Source: JACCXG01 sp963834305 (GTDB lineage: Bacteria > Acidobacteriota > Vicinamibacteria > Vicinamibacterales > 2-12-FULL-66-21). From it: DNA of 64,000 bases. The DNA is taken from assembly GCA_963834305.1 (NCBI GenBank), contig CAWIAX010000003.1, positions 2,112,536 through 2,176,535 on the forward strand, in the 5' to 3' direction. The position numbers were made by a program, and so were the translations under genes. Of this stretch, positions 41,330 through 51,102 are shown piece after piece. Positions within the stretch are counted from its first letter, which is position 1, and every line of letters begins with the position of its first letter. The notes under the pieces were generated by a model that worked only from the letters and a program-made list of their open reading frames with translations, was not told the DNA's origin and did no database searches.

Positions 41330-42685
41330 ATGCTCACCACCATCGCCAGCCTGATCCAGTCCGCGGCCGACGCGCTGTTCATGCCGTGGATTGTCGCCAT
41401 CCTCCTCGGCACCGGCCTGTTCCTCACCATCCGCACGCGCGTCGTGCCGATCCGCCGCTTCCGCGACGCCTGGCGCGTCGCGTTCGTCCGGCGCGGCAGC
41501 GGCGCCGGCGCGCTCACGCCGTTCCAGGCGTTCATGACCTCGCTGGCCGCCTCGATCGGCACGGGCAACATCGCCGGCGTGGCCACGGCCATCGTGTCGG
41601 GCGGCCCGGGGGCGCTGTTCTGGATCTGGGTCTACGGCTTCGTGGCCATGTCGATCAAGTTCGCCGAGGCGGTGCTCGGCGTGACCTTCCGCGAGACCCG
41701 CGGCGGCGCGACGCTGTCGGGGCCGATGTATTACCTGCGCGACGGGCTCCGCTCGCCGGCGCTGGCCTGGATCTTCGCCCTCGTCGCCGCGGTGGCCGCG
41801 CTCACCACGACCCCCTTCACACAGCCCAACTCGATGGCGCTGGTGCTCGACAGCGCGGTCGGCATTCCCCGGCTGGTGTCGGGCGTGGTCATCGCGGTGC
41901 TCACCTGGCTGGTGATCATCGGCGGCATCACGTCGATCGGCCGCGCCGCCGAGAAGCTGTCGCCGCTCAAGGTCGGCCTCTATCTGGCTGGTGGAACGAT
42001 CGTGATCGGCGCCAACGCCGGGCGTCTCCCCGAAACGTTCGCGCTGGTCTTCGACCACGCCTTCTCGATGCGGGCGGCGGCCGGCGGCTCGATCGGGATC
42101 CTGGTGGCGATGCGCTACGGGATCGCGCGCGGGATCTACGCCAACGAAGCCGGCTACGGCACCGCCGCGGTGGCCTACGGCACGGCCCAGAGCAGCAGGC
42201 CGGTCCAGCAGGGCCTCAATGCCGTCATGGAAGTGTTCATCGTCTCGTTCGTGACCTCGACGATCAGCGCGATGACGATCCTGCTGACCGGGGTGTGGGA
42301 GTCGGGGCTGACGAGCACCGCCGCTGTCGGCGCGGCGTTCAACACCGTGATGCCGACCGCCGGCGGGTGGATCGTGGCCTTCTGCACGTTCCTGTTCGGC
42401 TACACCACGCTCATCGGCTGGGCGTATTACGGCGAGCAGTTCTTCGAATACATCCTCGGCCGCCGCGTCACGGTGCCCTACCGCTGGATCTACTGCCTGC
42501 TCATCCCCTTCGGCGCGGTGTCGCGCGTGGACGTGGTCTGGGCCTGGGGCGACCTGATGAATGCGCTGCAGATCTTTCCCAACCTGATCGGCGTGCTGGG
42601 CCTGAGCGGCCTGGTGGCGAAGATTGCCGCCGAACGGGTCGAGGGAACGCCGGCCGGCGACGGCCGCGGCGGCGTGCGGCCGTGA
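41330..42685 (+). CDS. Sodium/alanine (glycine) symporter, AGCS family
   Basis: A 451-residue inner-membrane carrier, intact. It has about ten to eleven hydrophobic helices and the family signature TPFQAFMTSLAASIGTGNIA, with later EAVLGVTFRET, GGATLSGPMYYL, MRYGIARGIYANEAGYGTAA and WAYYGEQFFEYILGR. It transports small neutral amino acids with Na+. It begins 40 bases after the SDR and its stop is overlapped by the crcB GTG (GTGA), linking the two translationally. Confidence 0.93.
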   Translation: MLTTIASLIQSAADALFMPWIVAILLGTGLFLTIRTRVVPIRRFRDAWRVAFVRRGSGAGALTPFQAFMTSLAASIGTGNIAGVATAIVSGGPGALFWIWVYGFVAMSIKFAEAVLGVTFRETRGGATLSGPMYYLRDGLRSPALAWIFALVAAVAALTTTPFTQPNSMALVLDSAVGIPRLVSGVVIAVLTWLVIIGGITSIGRAAEKLSPLKVGLYLAGGTIVIGANAGRLPETFALVFDHAFSMRAAAGGSIGILVAMRYGIARGIYANEAGYGTAAVAYGTAQSSRPVQQGLNAVMEVFIVSFVTSTISAMTILLTGVWESGLTSTAAVGAAFNTVMPTAGGWIVAFCTFLFGYTTLIGWAYYGEQFFEYILGRRVTVPYRWIYCLLIPFGAVSRVDVVWAWGDLMNALQIFPNLIGVLGLSGLVAKIAAERVEGTPAGDGRGGVRP

Positions 42686-43083
42686 CCGCCTTCCTGCTCG
42701 TCGGCCTCGGCGGCGGCCTCGGCTCCATCGCCCGCTACGCCGTGAACCTCGCGATCGGCAGCGCCTGGCTGGCGTCGTTTCCCTTCGGCACGCTGCTGGT
42801 GAACGTGGGCGGCTGCCTGGCCATCGGGTTTGCCGCCGCCGCCGCGCTGCACTTCCCCGGGGTCTTCTCTCAGGACGCGTGGGCGCTCGCGGTTGTCGGG
42901 TTCCTCGGGGGCTTCACGACGTTCTCGGCATTCGGCCTGGAGACCGTGGGGCTGGCCGGCCGGAGCGGCTGGCTCGCCGCCGCCAACCTGGTGCTGCACC
43001 TCGTGCTCGGGCTGGGCGGGGTCGTGGCCGGCCGCGCCCTCGGAGGCCTGCTGCTGGGCCCGGGCGCCCCCCGGCTCCCTTGA
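42682..43083 (+). CDS. crcB: CrcB/Fluc fluoride channel
   Basis: A small dual-topology membrane channel that lowers cytoplasmic fluoride. The 133-residue protein has four helices and the conserved segments GLGGGLGSIARYAVN, PFGTLLVNVGGCLAIG (the Asn of the pore) and GFLGGFTTFSAFGLET (the Phe/Thr track that lines the fluoride pathway). It starts with a GTG overlapping the symporter stop. No fluoride riboswitch is visible in the few bases available upstream. Bacterial Fluc commonly occurs as a single homodimeric gene, as here. Confidence 0.93.
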   Translation: MTAFLLVGLGGGLGSIARYAVNLAIGSAWLASFPFGTLLVNVGGCLAIGFAAAAALHFPGVFSQDAWALAVVGFLGGFTTFSAFGLETVGLAGRSGWLAAANLVLHLVLGLGGVVAGRALGGLLLGPGAPRLP

Positions 43084-43161
43084 GCTCCTTTCGCCTGTTG
43101 ATCGCCGTGCCCGCCGCTGCTACCATCGTGTCGCAACTCACGCAGCTGCAGCGGGTTCCCC

Positions 43162-45659
43162 ATGGCGTCCCAGACCCTTCCTGTCATCACCGGCGACAAG
43201 GACCGATCTCTCCAGGAGGTCCTGACCCGGCTTACCGCGTCGAAGGCGCCGCTCGGCCGGGACGCCGATCCGATCGTGACCGCCGCGCACCGGCTGCCCG
43301 CCGTGGCCGCCACCTTCGCGCCGTTTCCCGAGGCGACCGACCCGCGGCTCCGCACGGCGCTGGCGGCGCGCGGCATCGATCAGCTCTACACCCATCAGGC
43401 CGAAGCGTTCGCCCACGTGCTCGGCGGCCGCAACGTCGTGACCATCACCCCGACCGCGTCGGGGAAGACGCTCTGTTACAACGCCCCGGTCCTGAACGCG
43501 ATCCTGACGCGATCCTTCGACCCGCGCGCCTCTACCTCTTTCCGACGAAGGCGCTGGCCCAGGATCAGCTCGCCGAGCTCCACGCGCTGTCGCAGGTCGT
43601 CACCACCGGCACGTCGGTCGAGATTGGCGTGTTCACCTACGACGGCGACACGCCGTCGGACGCGCGGCGCGCTATCCGCGGCAAGGCCCACGTGGTGCTG
43701 AGCAATCCCGACATGCTGCACTCGGGCATCCTGCCGCATCATCCGCGCTGGGCGAAGCTGTTCGAGAACCTGCGCTTCGTGGTCATCGACGAGCTGCACG
43801 CGTATCGCGGCGTCTTCGGCAGCCACCTCGCCAACATCCTGCGGCGGCTGCAGCGCGTCTGCCGCCATTACGGCTCCGACCCGGTCTTCATCTGTTCGTC
43901 GGCCACGATTGCCAACCCGCGCGATCTCGCCGAAGGGCTGACCGGCCGCCCCTTCGAGCTGGTCGAGAAGAACGGCGCGCCGCGCGGCGAGAAGTTCTTC
44001 CTGTTCGTGAACCCGCCGGTCGTCAACGCGGAGCTCGGCATCCGCCGGTCGTACCTGGCGGAAGCGCGGCGCGTGGCGCTCGAGTTCCTCACGCCACAAC
44101 CTGCAGCTCATCCTGTTCGCGCAGAGCCGCCTGGCGGTCGAGATCCTCACGACCTACCTGAAGGACGCGTTCCACGGACCGCCCGGCGCCGCCGACGTCA
44201 TCCGCGGCTATCGCGGCGGCTACCTGCCGAACCGCCGCCGCGAGATCGAGCGCGGGCTGCGCGACGGCCAGGTGCGCGCGGTCGTCTCGACCAACGCCCT
44301 CGAGCTCGGCATCGACATCGGCGCGCTCGACGTCTCCGTGATGGCCGGCTACCCGGGCACCATCGCGGCGACCTGGCAGCGCGCCGGGCGGGCCGGCCGC
44401 CGCACGACGCGTTCGGCGGCCGTGCTCGTCGCGAGCAGCGCGCCGATCGATCAGTTCGTCGTGCGCAACCCCTCGTACTTCTTCGACGGCGCGCCCGAAC
44501 ACGCGCTGATCAACCCCGACAACCTGCACATCCTGATCGACCACGTGAAGTGCGCCGCCTTCGAGCTGCCGTTTGCGGACGACGACCGGTTCGGCGCGCT
44601 CGACGTGCAGGAGGTGCTGGCGGTGCTGGCTGAAGAGGGGTTCGTGCATCACGCCGACGGCCAGTGGAACTGGACCAACGAGTCGTACCCGGCCGATGCC
44701 GTGAGCCTGCGGTCGGTGTCGTCCGACAACTTCATCGTGGTCGACACGACCAGCGGCGAGCGCGTCATCGGCGAGACCGACTTCACCAGCGGCCCCTCGA
44801 CCCTGCACGAGAAGGCCATCTACATCGTCGAAGGGGCGCTGTTCCAGGTCGAGCGGCTCGACTTCGACGGCCGCAAGGCCTACGTCCGGGCGGTGGACTG
44901 CGACTACTACACCGACGCCATCACCTACACGAAGGTCACGATCCTCGACACGTTCGAGTCGGCGGGAGGAGCAACCGGGTCGCCGCCGGCGCTGGAGAAC
45001 GCGGACGCCGGAGAGTCGGGGGACGGCACAGGCGGCGACAGCCATCAGGCGCTTGCCGCCCTGGCCGGGGAGACCGCCGCACAGAAATCGCACGGGGAAG
45101 TGCACGTCGTCTCCCGCGTGGTCGGCTTCAAGAAGATCAAGTTCTACACCAACGAGAACGTCGGCTCCGGCGAGCTGGACCTGCCGGAGCAGCAGATGCA
45201 CACCTCGTCGTACTGGCTGACCATTCCGTCGGCGGTGATGCAGGCGCTGCCGTTCGGCGGCGACGACCGCCGCGACGGGGTGATCGGGCTGGCGTTCGCG
45301 ATGAAGAACATCGCGCAGCTGCTGCTGATGTGCGACGGCCACGACATCGGCATCTCGGTCGACGGCGGCAGCATCGAGCGCCAGGTCCGCACCGGCGGAG
45401 CCGGCGGCACGCGCCGGCGGAGATCGCCGCCGAGCCGCACATCTTCATCTACGACAACTATCCCGGCGGCATCGGCTTCAGCCGGCCGCTCTTCGAGATG
45501 CACCGGCCGCTGCTCGATCGCACGCGCGAGCTGATCGACGGCTGCCCGTGCGCGTCGGGCTGCCCGTCGTGCGTCGGGCCCGAGGGCAATACCGGGCCGC
45601 ACGCCAAGCAGGTGGCGTCGCGCATCCTCCAGCACGTCCTCGACGTGGCGGCGGCCTGA
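43162..45659 (+). CDS. mrfA: MrfA-like (YprA) DEAD/DEAH helicase with DUF1998, three frame breaks
   Basis: A superfamily 2 helicase of the MrfA type, which repairs mitomycin-C-type interstrand crosslinks together with MrfB. Motifs: TPTASGKTLCYNAPVLN, LYLFPTKALAQDQLAEL, VVIDELHAYRGVFGSHL (DEAH-like), ICSSATIANP, STNALELGIDIG and WQRAGRAGRR. The C-terminal DUF1998 ends in the four-Cys CPCASGCPSCVGPEGN cluster. The frame shifts near 43525 (one base missing), 44094 (one extra) and 45413 (one missing); the net correction gives 2499 bases, 832 residues. The next gene, six bases on, is the mrfB partner, which strengthens the call. Confidence 0.86.
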
Positions 45660-45664
45660 CGATC

Positions 45665-47033
45665 ATGTCTGCCACCGACCTGACATCCCGGCTCCGCGCC
45701 ATCGTCCGCCCCGCCCGGCCCTCGCCAGAGGGCGGAACGCCGCCGCGCCGCGAGCTCACCTACGAGCCGGACGACGGGCGCCGGTACGAAGCGACGCTCG
45801 ACCTCGAGCAGGTCGCGGACGCGCTGGGCGGACGGCTGGCCACGACCGCGTTCGGCGCCTGCCTGGTGATCGATCGCCGCTACGAGTCCGATCGCTGGCA
45901 TGGCGACGTGCAGATCGGGGAGTGCGAAATCGGCGATTCCGGCTCGCTCGGCCTGCTCGATCCGGCCTTCCGGTCGAGCGGCGCGGCGGGAGACGGCGGC
46001 GGGGGCAACCACGCCGTCTTCATCGACCTCGAGACGACCGGCCTGAGCGGGGGCGCCGGCACGGTGGCGTTTCTGGTCGGGGTGCGGCTATTTCGACCGC
46101 GGGGCGTTCCAGGTGCGGCAGTTCCTGCTGACCAGCTACAACGCGGAGCGCGCGCTGCTGGCCGCCGCGGCGGAGCTGTTCGGCGATGCCGACCTGATCG
46201 TCACCTACAACGGCAAGACGTTCGACGTGCCGGTCATGGAAACGCGCTGGGCCTTCCACCGCTGCCGGCGCCGCTCGACGACGTGCCGCATTTCGACATG
46301 CTGCATCCGGCGCGTCGCCTGTGGCGGTCCCGGTCGACGCGGTCGCCGAGAGACGGCGGCTGCCGGCTGACCACGCTCGAGCGCGCGCTGCTGAACCTGC
46401 GGCGGGTCGGCGACGTGGACGGCTTCGAGATTCCGGGGCGCTTCTTCCAGTTCCTGCGGACCGGCGATCCGCGGCCGCTCGAGCCGGTGCTCGAGCACAA
46501 CCGGCTCGATCTGGTGTCGCTGGCGGCCGTCACCAGCCGCGCCCTGCGCCTGACCGCGGGCGGCGAAGGCGCCTGCCGCGACGGGCGGGAAGCGCTGGCG
46601 GTCGGCCGGGTGCTGGAGCGTGCCGGCGTGCTCGACCGCGCCGAGGCGTGCTACCGCCGGGCGGCAGAGTCGTCCTGTGTGGAAACGCGCGCCGAGTCGC
46701 TCTATTGCCTGGCGCTCAGGCTGCCGCCGCGACCGGCGCTTCGAGGAGGCGGCCGCCCGCTGGCGGGAGCTCCTGAACGTGACCGATGTTCCGGCGAGGC
46801 GTCACGACCGGGTGCTCGCCACGCTGCACGCCTGTGCCGTCGAGGCGCTGGCCATCCACCACGAACATCGCGCCCGCGACCTGACGGCCGCGCGGGAGCT
46901 GGCGCTCGGGGCGCTGGAAGTCGAGGCCGCGCGGGCGGCTGGCGATGCCGGGAGGGCGGCCGGCATGCGGCACCGGCTGGCCCGGCTGGATCGGAAGCTG
47001 GCCAAAAAGAAAACCGCCCAGCTGTTCAGCTGA
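45665..47033 (+). CDS. mrfB: MrfB-like (YprB) 3'-5' exonuclease, three frame breaks
   Basis: An RNase-H-like exonuclease that acts with MrfA in mitomycin repair. The DEDD-type motifs are visible: FIDLETTGLSGGAGTVAFLV (DxE), LIVTYNGKTFDVPVMETRW, DMLHPARRLW and LEHNRLDLVSLA (final HNxxD). Then comes a TPR-like helical tail ending in AKKKTAQLFS. The frame shifts near 46085 (one extra), 46261 (one missing) and 46729 (one extra); correction gives 1368 bases, 455 residues. The last nine codons overlap the rpmE terminator. The MrfA-MrfB pairing on one strand matches the known operon. Confidence 0.85.
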
Positions 47034-47039
47034 GCGGTT
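47004..47039 (-). terminator. Rho-independent terminator of rpmE, inside the 3' end of mrfB
   Basis: A 12-base-pair stem (47012-47023 with 47028-47039, one mismatch, four-base loop) reads on the minus strand as AACCGCTCAGCT, loop, then the complement. It is followed by TTTTCTTTTT (complement of 47004-47013). It lies 41 bases past the rpmE stop. The A-tract on the plus strand encodes the Lys-rich end of MrfB (AKKKTA), so the hairpin is shared coding sequence. Confidence 0.75.
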
Positions 47040-47079
47040 CATGTTTCGCGCCGTGACCGGCGAACCGGAGCGTCCGGAT

Positions 47080-47346
47080 CTACTTGGTGGCGGCTGCCGG
47101 CTTCTTGGCCTTCTGGGCCGCCTGGGCGGCCTTGCGGCTCTCGGACGTCTGCGCCCCGAACCGCTTCGTGAACCGCTCGACGCGCCCCTCGGTATCGATG
47201 AGCTTCTGGCGGCCCGTGAAGAACGGGTGGCAGTTGTTGCAGATTTCGAGGTGCAGCTCCGGCTTGGTGGACTTCGTCTTCCACGTCGCCCCGCACGCGC
47301 AGCGCGCCTCGACCTCCTGGTACTTGGGGTGAATCCCTTCCTTCAC
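47080..47346 (-). CDS. rpmE: 50S ribosomal protein L31, zinc-binding type
   Basis: An 88-residue L31. MKEGIHPKYQEVEARCACGA matches the family start, and Cys16, Cys18, Cys36 and Cys39 (RCACG and EICNNCHPFF) are the four zinc ligands of the C+ form. HPFFTGRQKLIDTEGRVERF is the canonical second half. The last ~20 residues form a Lys/Ala-rich tail (QAAQKAKKPAAATK), longer than in E. coli L31 (70). The start is a GTG with AAGGAG six bases before it (47353-47358). It has its own promoter-like element and a strong terminator, so it is monocistronic. Confidence 0.95.
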   Translation of the reverse strand: MKEGIHPKYQEVEARCACGATWKTKSTKPELHLEICNNCHPFFTGRQKLIDTEGRVERFTKRFGAQTSESRKAAQAAQKAKKPAAATK

Positions 47347-47379
47347 AGCTCGCTCCTTGGGACTGGCGACAAAAGGATA

Positions 47380-47385
47380 AGTATA
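47380..47385 (-). promoter_or_regulatory. Likely -10 element of the rpmE promoter
   Basis: TATACT on the minus strand, 34 bases before the rpmE GTG and after the aldo/keto reductase stop. A TGGGAA at 47403-47408 lies exactly 17 bases upstream but matches the -35 consensus poorly, so only the -10 is convincing. The distance to the start leaves a short leader containing AAGGAG. Confidence 0.4.
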
Positions 47386-47399
47386 TCGCAGCCCCGGCC

Positions 47400-48366
47400 C
47401 TATTCCCAGTCCAGCGTGCGGTTCCAGCGGTGGGTGCGCAGCTCGGCCAGCCGGGCGTCCGACAGGGGCGGCTGGCCGCTGGCGGCCAGGTTGGCGTCCA
47501 CGTGCGGCAGCTTGCGCATGCCCGGAATCACGGTCGTGACCGCTGGATGGCTCAGGATGTGGCGCAGGACCAGCTCCGGCATGGTCATCCCCGCCGGCAC
47601 CACCGCGCGCAGCCGATCGACCCGCGGCAGCGTCGCCTGCAGGTTCTCCGGATGGAAGTAGAGGTTGCGGAAGTCCCCCTCGGGCCAGCGGGTGTCGGCG
47701 GTCAGCGTTCCGGTCAGGCTGCCCTCGTCGAAGGGCACGCGGGCGATCACCGCGATGTCCCGGGCCTGGCAGGCGGGGAAGAGCTCGTCTTCCGGGCTCT
47801 GGTCGAAGGTGTTGTAGACGACCTGCACGGCATCGATGAGGCCGGTCTCGAGCGCCCGCAGGACGTTGTGCGGCTGGAAGCGGTTGACGCTGATGCCGAA
47901 GCCGCGCACCAGCTTCTCATCCTTGAGCGCCCGGATCGACTTCTGCCAGCTGTCGTCGGCGGCCCAGCTGTCGTCCCAGACGTGCAGCTGCTGGAGGTCG
48001 AGGCTCTCGACGCCGATGTTGCGGAGGCTGCGCTCGGTGTAGTCGCGGATGTAGCCGTCGGGGAACACCTCGGCCAGCGGGTACTCCGGCCTCGCCGGCC
48101 ACTTGCGGTTCTTCGGGCGGGACCTTGGTCGCGACGTAGAGCTCCTTCCCGCGGTGCCGCCGCAGCGTCTCGCCGAGCAGCCGTTCGCTGTGGCCGTCGC
48201 CGTAGGCCCAGGCGGTGTCGAAGAAATTGCACCCGCCCGCGATGGCTCGATCGAGCGCCTCGAACGACTGCGCGTCTTCGCTCCCCGTCCAGCCCGCCAT
48301 TCCCCACATGCCGTAGCCGACGTCGGACACCATCCAGCCCAAGCGGCCAAAACGCCTGTAATGCAT
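47400..48366 (-). CDS. Aldo/keto reductase, one frame break
   Basis: A NADPH-dependent aldo/keto reductase of 321 residues when corrected. It shows FRLG-like YRRFGRLGWMVSDVGYGMWG, the catalytic FFDTAWAYGDGHSERLLG (Asp and Tyr), LYVATKVPP (Lys), LQQLHVWDD (His) and the C-terminal cofactor loop AVTTVIPGMRKLPHVDAN. One extra base near 48115, between KVPP and KNRKWP, breaks the frame; removing it gives 966 bases, 322 codons including stop. It is close to the YajO/IolS type and to proteins annotated as L-glyceraldehyde-3-phosphate or sugar reductases. Substrate unknown. Confidence 0.85.
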
Positions 48367-48460
48367 CCGGCTATTCTAGTGGACCGGCGGCGCCCCACGC
48401 ACCGGGTCGTCCGGCCGCGCACCGCGCAGCGGGCCCCGGGAACCGGCATCCGCCGCGCCC

Positions 48461-48499
48461 AAAAGAAAAGCCCGCGAGCTCGGGGGGAACTCGCGGGCT
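48461..48499 (-). terminator. Rho-independent terminator of the GNAT gene
   Basis: A perfect 10-base-pair stem (AGCCCGCGAG, 48469-48478, with its complement 48490-48499) and an 11-base loop. On the minus strand it is followed by TTTTCTTTT (48461-48469). It begins 25 bases after the stop of the acetyltransferase. Confidence 0.85.
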
Positions 48500-48523
48500 C
48501 GAGGTGTCGTGCCGTCTGTGGAA

Positions 48524-49171
48524 TCAGTGCGAGATGAGATCCGGAGCGCCCTGGCAGCGGTTCCAGTCCGCCGCGCACACCGACCAGATGACCTGGTCGT
48601 GGTATTCGCCGTCGCGAAGAAACGACTGCCGCAGCAGGCCTTCGCGCACCGCCCCGATCTTCTGGAGCGCGCCGTTGCCGCGGGCGTTGTCCGTGGACGA
48701 GCGGGCTTCGAGCCGGTGGGCGCCGAGCGTGGTGAAGGTGAACGCCATGATCTCGCGGGCCGCCACCGGGAAGAGGCCGCGGCCCCAGTAGCCCGGCCCG
48801 AGGGCGAAGCCCCATTCCGCGATGGAGAAGATCGGGTCGAGCGCGCGCACCTGGATGATCCCGACGGCGTGCTCGCTGTCGTTCGGGACGATGCCGAAGC
48901 AGGCGAAGCGGCCGGCCGCCCGGCCGCGATGGGTCCAGGCGATCAGCCGCTCGAAGCCTGACACGGAGCTCGGCGGCGGGGAAATGAAGCGCCGCACCTC
49001 GTCGGTGTTGAGCATGGCGAGCAGCGACGGCGCATCGGAGAGCCGGAGCTCGCGGAGCGTCACTCCACCAGCGACGATCACGGGAAGCGCGTTCTGCCAG
49101 TTGGTCGTGACGACCGTTGCGCTCGGGGGGATCGCATTGTCCGTCACGCGCTGCAGTGTTGTCTGAATCAC
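48524..49171 (-). CDS. GNAT acetyltransferase, RimJ/RimL-like
   Basis: A 215-residue N-acetyltransferase of the RimJ/RimL (Acetyltransf_3) type. VTLRELRLSDAPSLLAMLNT is the first strand-helix, AVGIIQVRALDPIFSIAEWG the central strand, GPGYWGRGLFPVAAREIMAF the acetyl-CoA loop (Q/RxxGxG/A equivalent), and HRLEARSSTDNARGNGALQK the late helix where Asn/Ala bind CoA. The start is the GTG at 49171, with GGAGG six bases before it (49178-49182) deciding the choice; the open frame reaches 49303 but lacks homology. It is monocistronic with its own terminator. The acceptor, perhaps a protein N-terminus or a small amine, is unknown. Confidence 0.85.
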   Translation of the reverse strand: MIQTTLQRVTDNAIPPSATVVTTNWQNALPVIVAGGVTLRELRLSDAPSLLAMLNTDEVRRFISPPPSSVSGFERLIAWTHRGRAAGRFACFGIVPNDSEHAVGIIQVRALDPIFSIAEWGFALGPGYWGRGLFPVAAREIMAFTFTTLGAHRLEARSSTDNARGNGALQKIGAVREGLLRQSFLRDGEYHDQVIWSVCAADWNRCQGAPDLISH

Positions 49172-49550
49172 CCGATACCTCCGCCGATGCGTGCCATGGG
49201 TTGCAGCAGCGCGGACCGTTCCCGCGCGCTGGGATAGCACATCAATAGCAAGAGCGGCGCCGCCCGCGGTATCGGGTCGATACCTGCCGCCAAGCCGTTG
49301 CATCCTTTAGTGTTATGGGTGTTGAAGGGGGAGTCTGGAAAGGCGGCTGATTCCGTCAGCATGTTGCAGAATCGCACACCCCAAATCAAATTCAACGGTC
49401 ATGCGGTTGGCAACACGGGAGTTAGCCGGTGGTGTCTGGATGGCACAACGGCGGACGCCGGTTGTGCCGTTTCGGGACGTCCCGCCGGTCCACGGGCTGC
49501 GCCCCCCTCCGGCTGCGGGCGGCGGGGGCGAGGGATAGAATGCGATCCAG
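49172..49550 (+). other. Divergent intergenic region, GNAT / TPR cluster
   Basis: 379 bases without a supported gene. It is relatively A+T-rich at about 49300-49420 compared with its surroundings, as expected for promoters. It holds two inverted repeats (49442-49484, listed separately). TAGAAT at 49536-49541, ten bases before the TPR start, would make a leaderless or very short-leader transcript if used as a -10. No small ORF with a ribosome site or homology is apparent. Confidence 0.5.
49442..49484. repeat. Two adjacent inverted repeats upstream of the TPR-CRTAC1 operon
   Basis: First, GGCACAAC (49442-49449) pairs with GTTGTGCC (49461-49468) around a GGC-GGAC-GCC inner stem. Second, a 12-base perfect palindrome CGGGACGTCCCG lies at 49473-49484. 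Together they lie 67 bases before the first TPR gene and could be an operator pair or an attenuator hairpin. There is no T-tract, so they are not a classical terminator. Confidence 0.5.
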
Positions 49551-51102
49551 ATGGGTCCCTGGGGTCGATGCGCGGTCGCGTGGGTGTGCGTGGCGGCGTG
49601 GGGTCAACCGTGCCTCGCGCAGACGTCCGGATTCAGCACGGCGGCGCTGCGGGAGGCTCAGGCCCTGACGAAGGCCGGGCGGCTCGACGCGGCGCAGCAG
49701 GTGGTCCAGCGTGAGCTCGACCGGCACCCCCAATCCGCCGCCGCGTTGATGGCGCTCGGCGACATCATGAACGCGCGCGGCAATCTGCCCGCGGCGGCTG
49801 CCGCCTTCGAGAGGGCCGTGGCGGCCAATCCGAAGAGTGCCGCGGCGCTCGACAAACTGGGCTTCGTGCTCGGGCGGCAGGACCGTGTTGCCGACGCCCT
49901 CGCGGCGTTCGAGCGGGCGGCCACCCTCGCCCCGTCGTTCTTCGATGCCCACTACCATCTCGGCGCCACCCGGTGGTGGACGCGCGATGTCGCCGGAGCG
50001 GAGGCGCCGCTGCGAGCCGCGGTGCGGCTCCAGCCGCGGCATCCCGAGGCGCACTATTACCTCGGCGTCACCCTGCGGCAGCTGGGTCGGGCGGACGAAG
50101 GCGTGGTGCACCTGCGGAAGGCCGTGACCCTGTCGCCCGCCCTCGCGCCGGCCCATCTCCAGCTGGGCGTGGCGTTGCAGGCCCGGGGGGAGCTCGAAGA
50201 CGCGGTGGCCCACCTGCGCCAGGCCGTCGCGCTGGATCCATCCGTCGCCCGACACGCAGAACAGCCTCGGCCTGGCGCTGATGCAGGCCGGCCAGGGACT
50301 CGAGGCGGCGGCGGTGTTCCAGGCGCTGATTGCTTCGCATCCCTCGTTCCCGTCGGGCCGGCTCAATCTCGCGACCGCCTGGATGCACCAGGGCAACCTG
50401 GCGGCGGCCGTGGACCTGCTGCGCCAGGTGACCGCCGACGAGCCGGCGAACGCCGAGGCCTTCTACAATCTGGGCGTGGCGCTCAAGCAGCGCGACGATT
50501 TCGAGCCAGCCGAGGCGGCGCTGCGCCGTGCGGTCACCCTTGCACCAAGGCTCGCGGAGGCACCCTTCACGCTTGGTGTGCTGCTCTGGCAGACCGGCCG
50601 CGTGGAGGACGCCGAGGCGGCGTTCCGCGAGGCGATCAGCCGCAACCCCGACTCCGCCGACGCGCACTACATGCTCGGCACGGTCCTGCGGCAGCAGCGG
50701 CGCAGCGGCGCCGCCATCGAGGCGGTCCGCACCGCGATCCGCCTGCGCCCCGACCTCGCCGAAGCGCACCAGACGCTCGCGCAGCTGCTGACCGCCGCAG
50801 GCGATGCGGAGGGCGCGCGCGCGGCGCAGGCCAGGGCGGAGACGCTGAACCAGCGCACCTCCGACGTGCAGGCGTCCGCGTTCGCGTTGGGCGTCGGGCG
50901 GCAGAAGCTGAAGGCCGGCGACCGCGCGGCGGCGATCGCGCAGTTCCGGGAAGCGCTGCGGCTTGCCGCGGACAACGCGCAGGCGCACTACGCGCTCGCG
51001 CTCGCCCTGGAGGCGTCGGGCGCCGTCGCCGAGGCGCGCCGGCACTTCGCCGAGGCGGCCCGGCTGTCGCCCGCGCTGCGGCGGCCGGAGACGCCGAAGT
51101 GA
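49551..51102 (+). CDS. Exported TPR-repeat protein, one frame break
   Basis: A 516-residue protein (corrected) with a short signal peptide (CVAAWGQPCLAQ) and about twelve tetratricopeptide repeats. The typical W/G/Y/A/P positions recur, for example LLxLGxxLxxxGRxxEAxxxFxxAVxLxP as in AFYNLGVALKQRDDFEPAEA and AHYMLGTVLRQQRRSGAAIE. The frame breaks once near 50249 (one extra base, between PSVA and DTQNSLGLAL); removal gives 1551 bases, 517 codons including stop. Its stop overlaps the GTG of the CRTAC1 gene (GTGA). It probably acts as a periplasmic protein-binding scaffold for its neighbours. Confidence 0.84.

Noticed and set aside
49536..49541. TAGAAT ten bases before the first TPR gene as a firm leaderless promoter
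   Set aside because: There is no convincing -35 partner and the motif is short; I mention it only within the intergenic entry.
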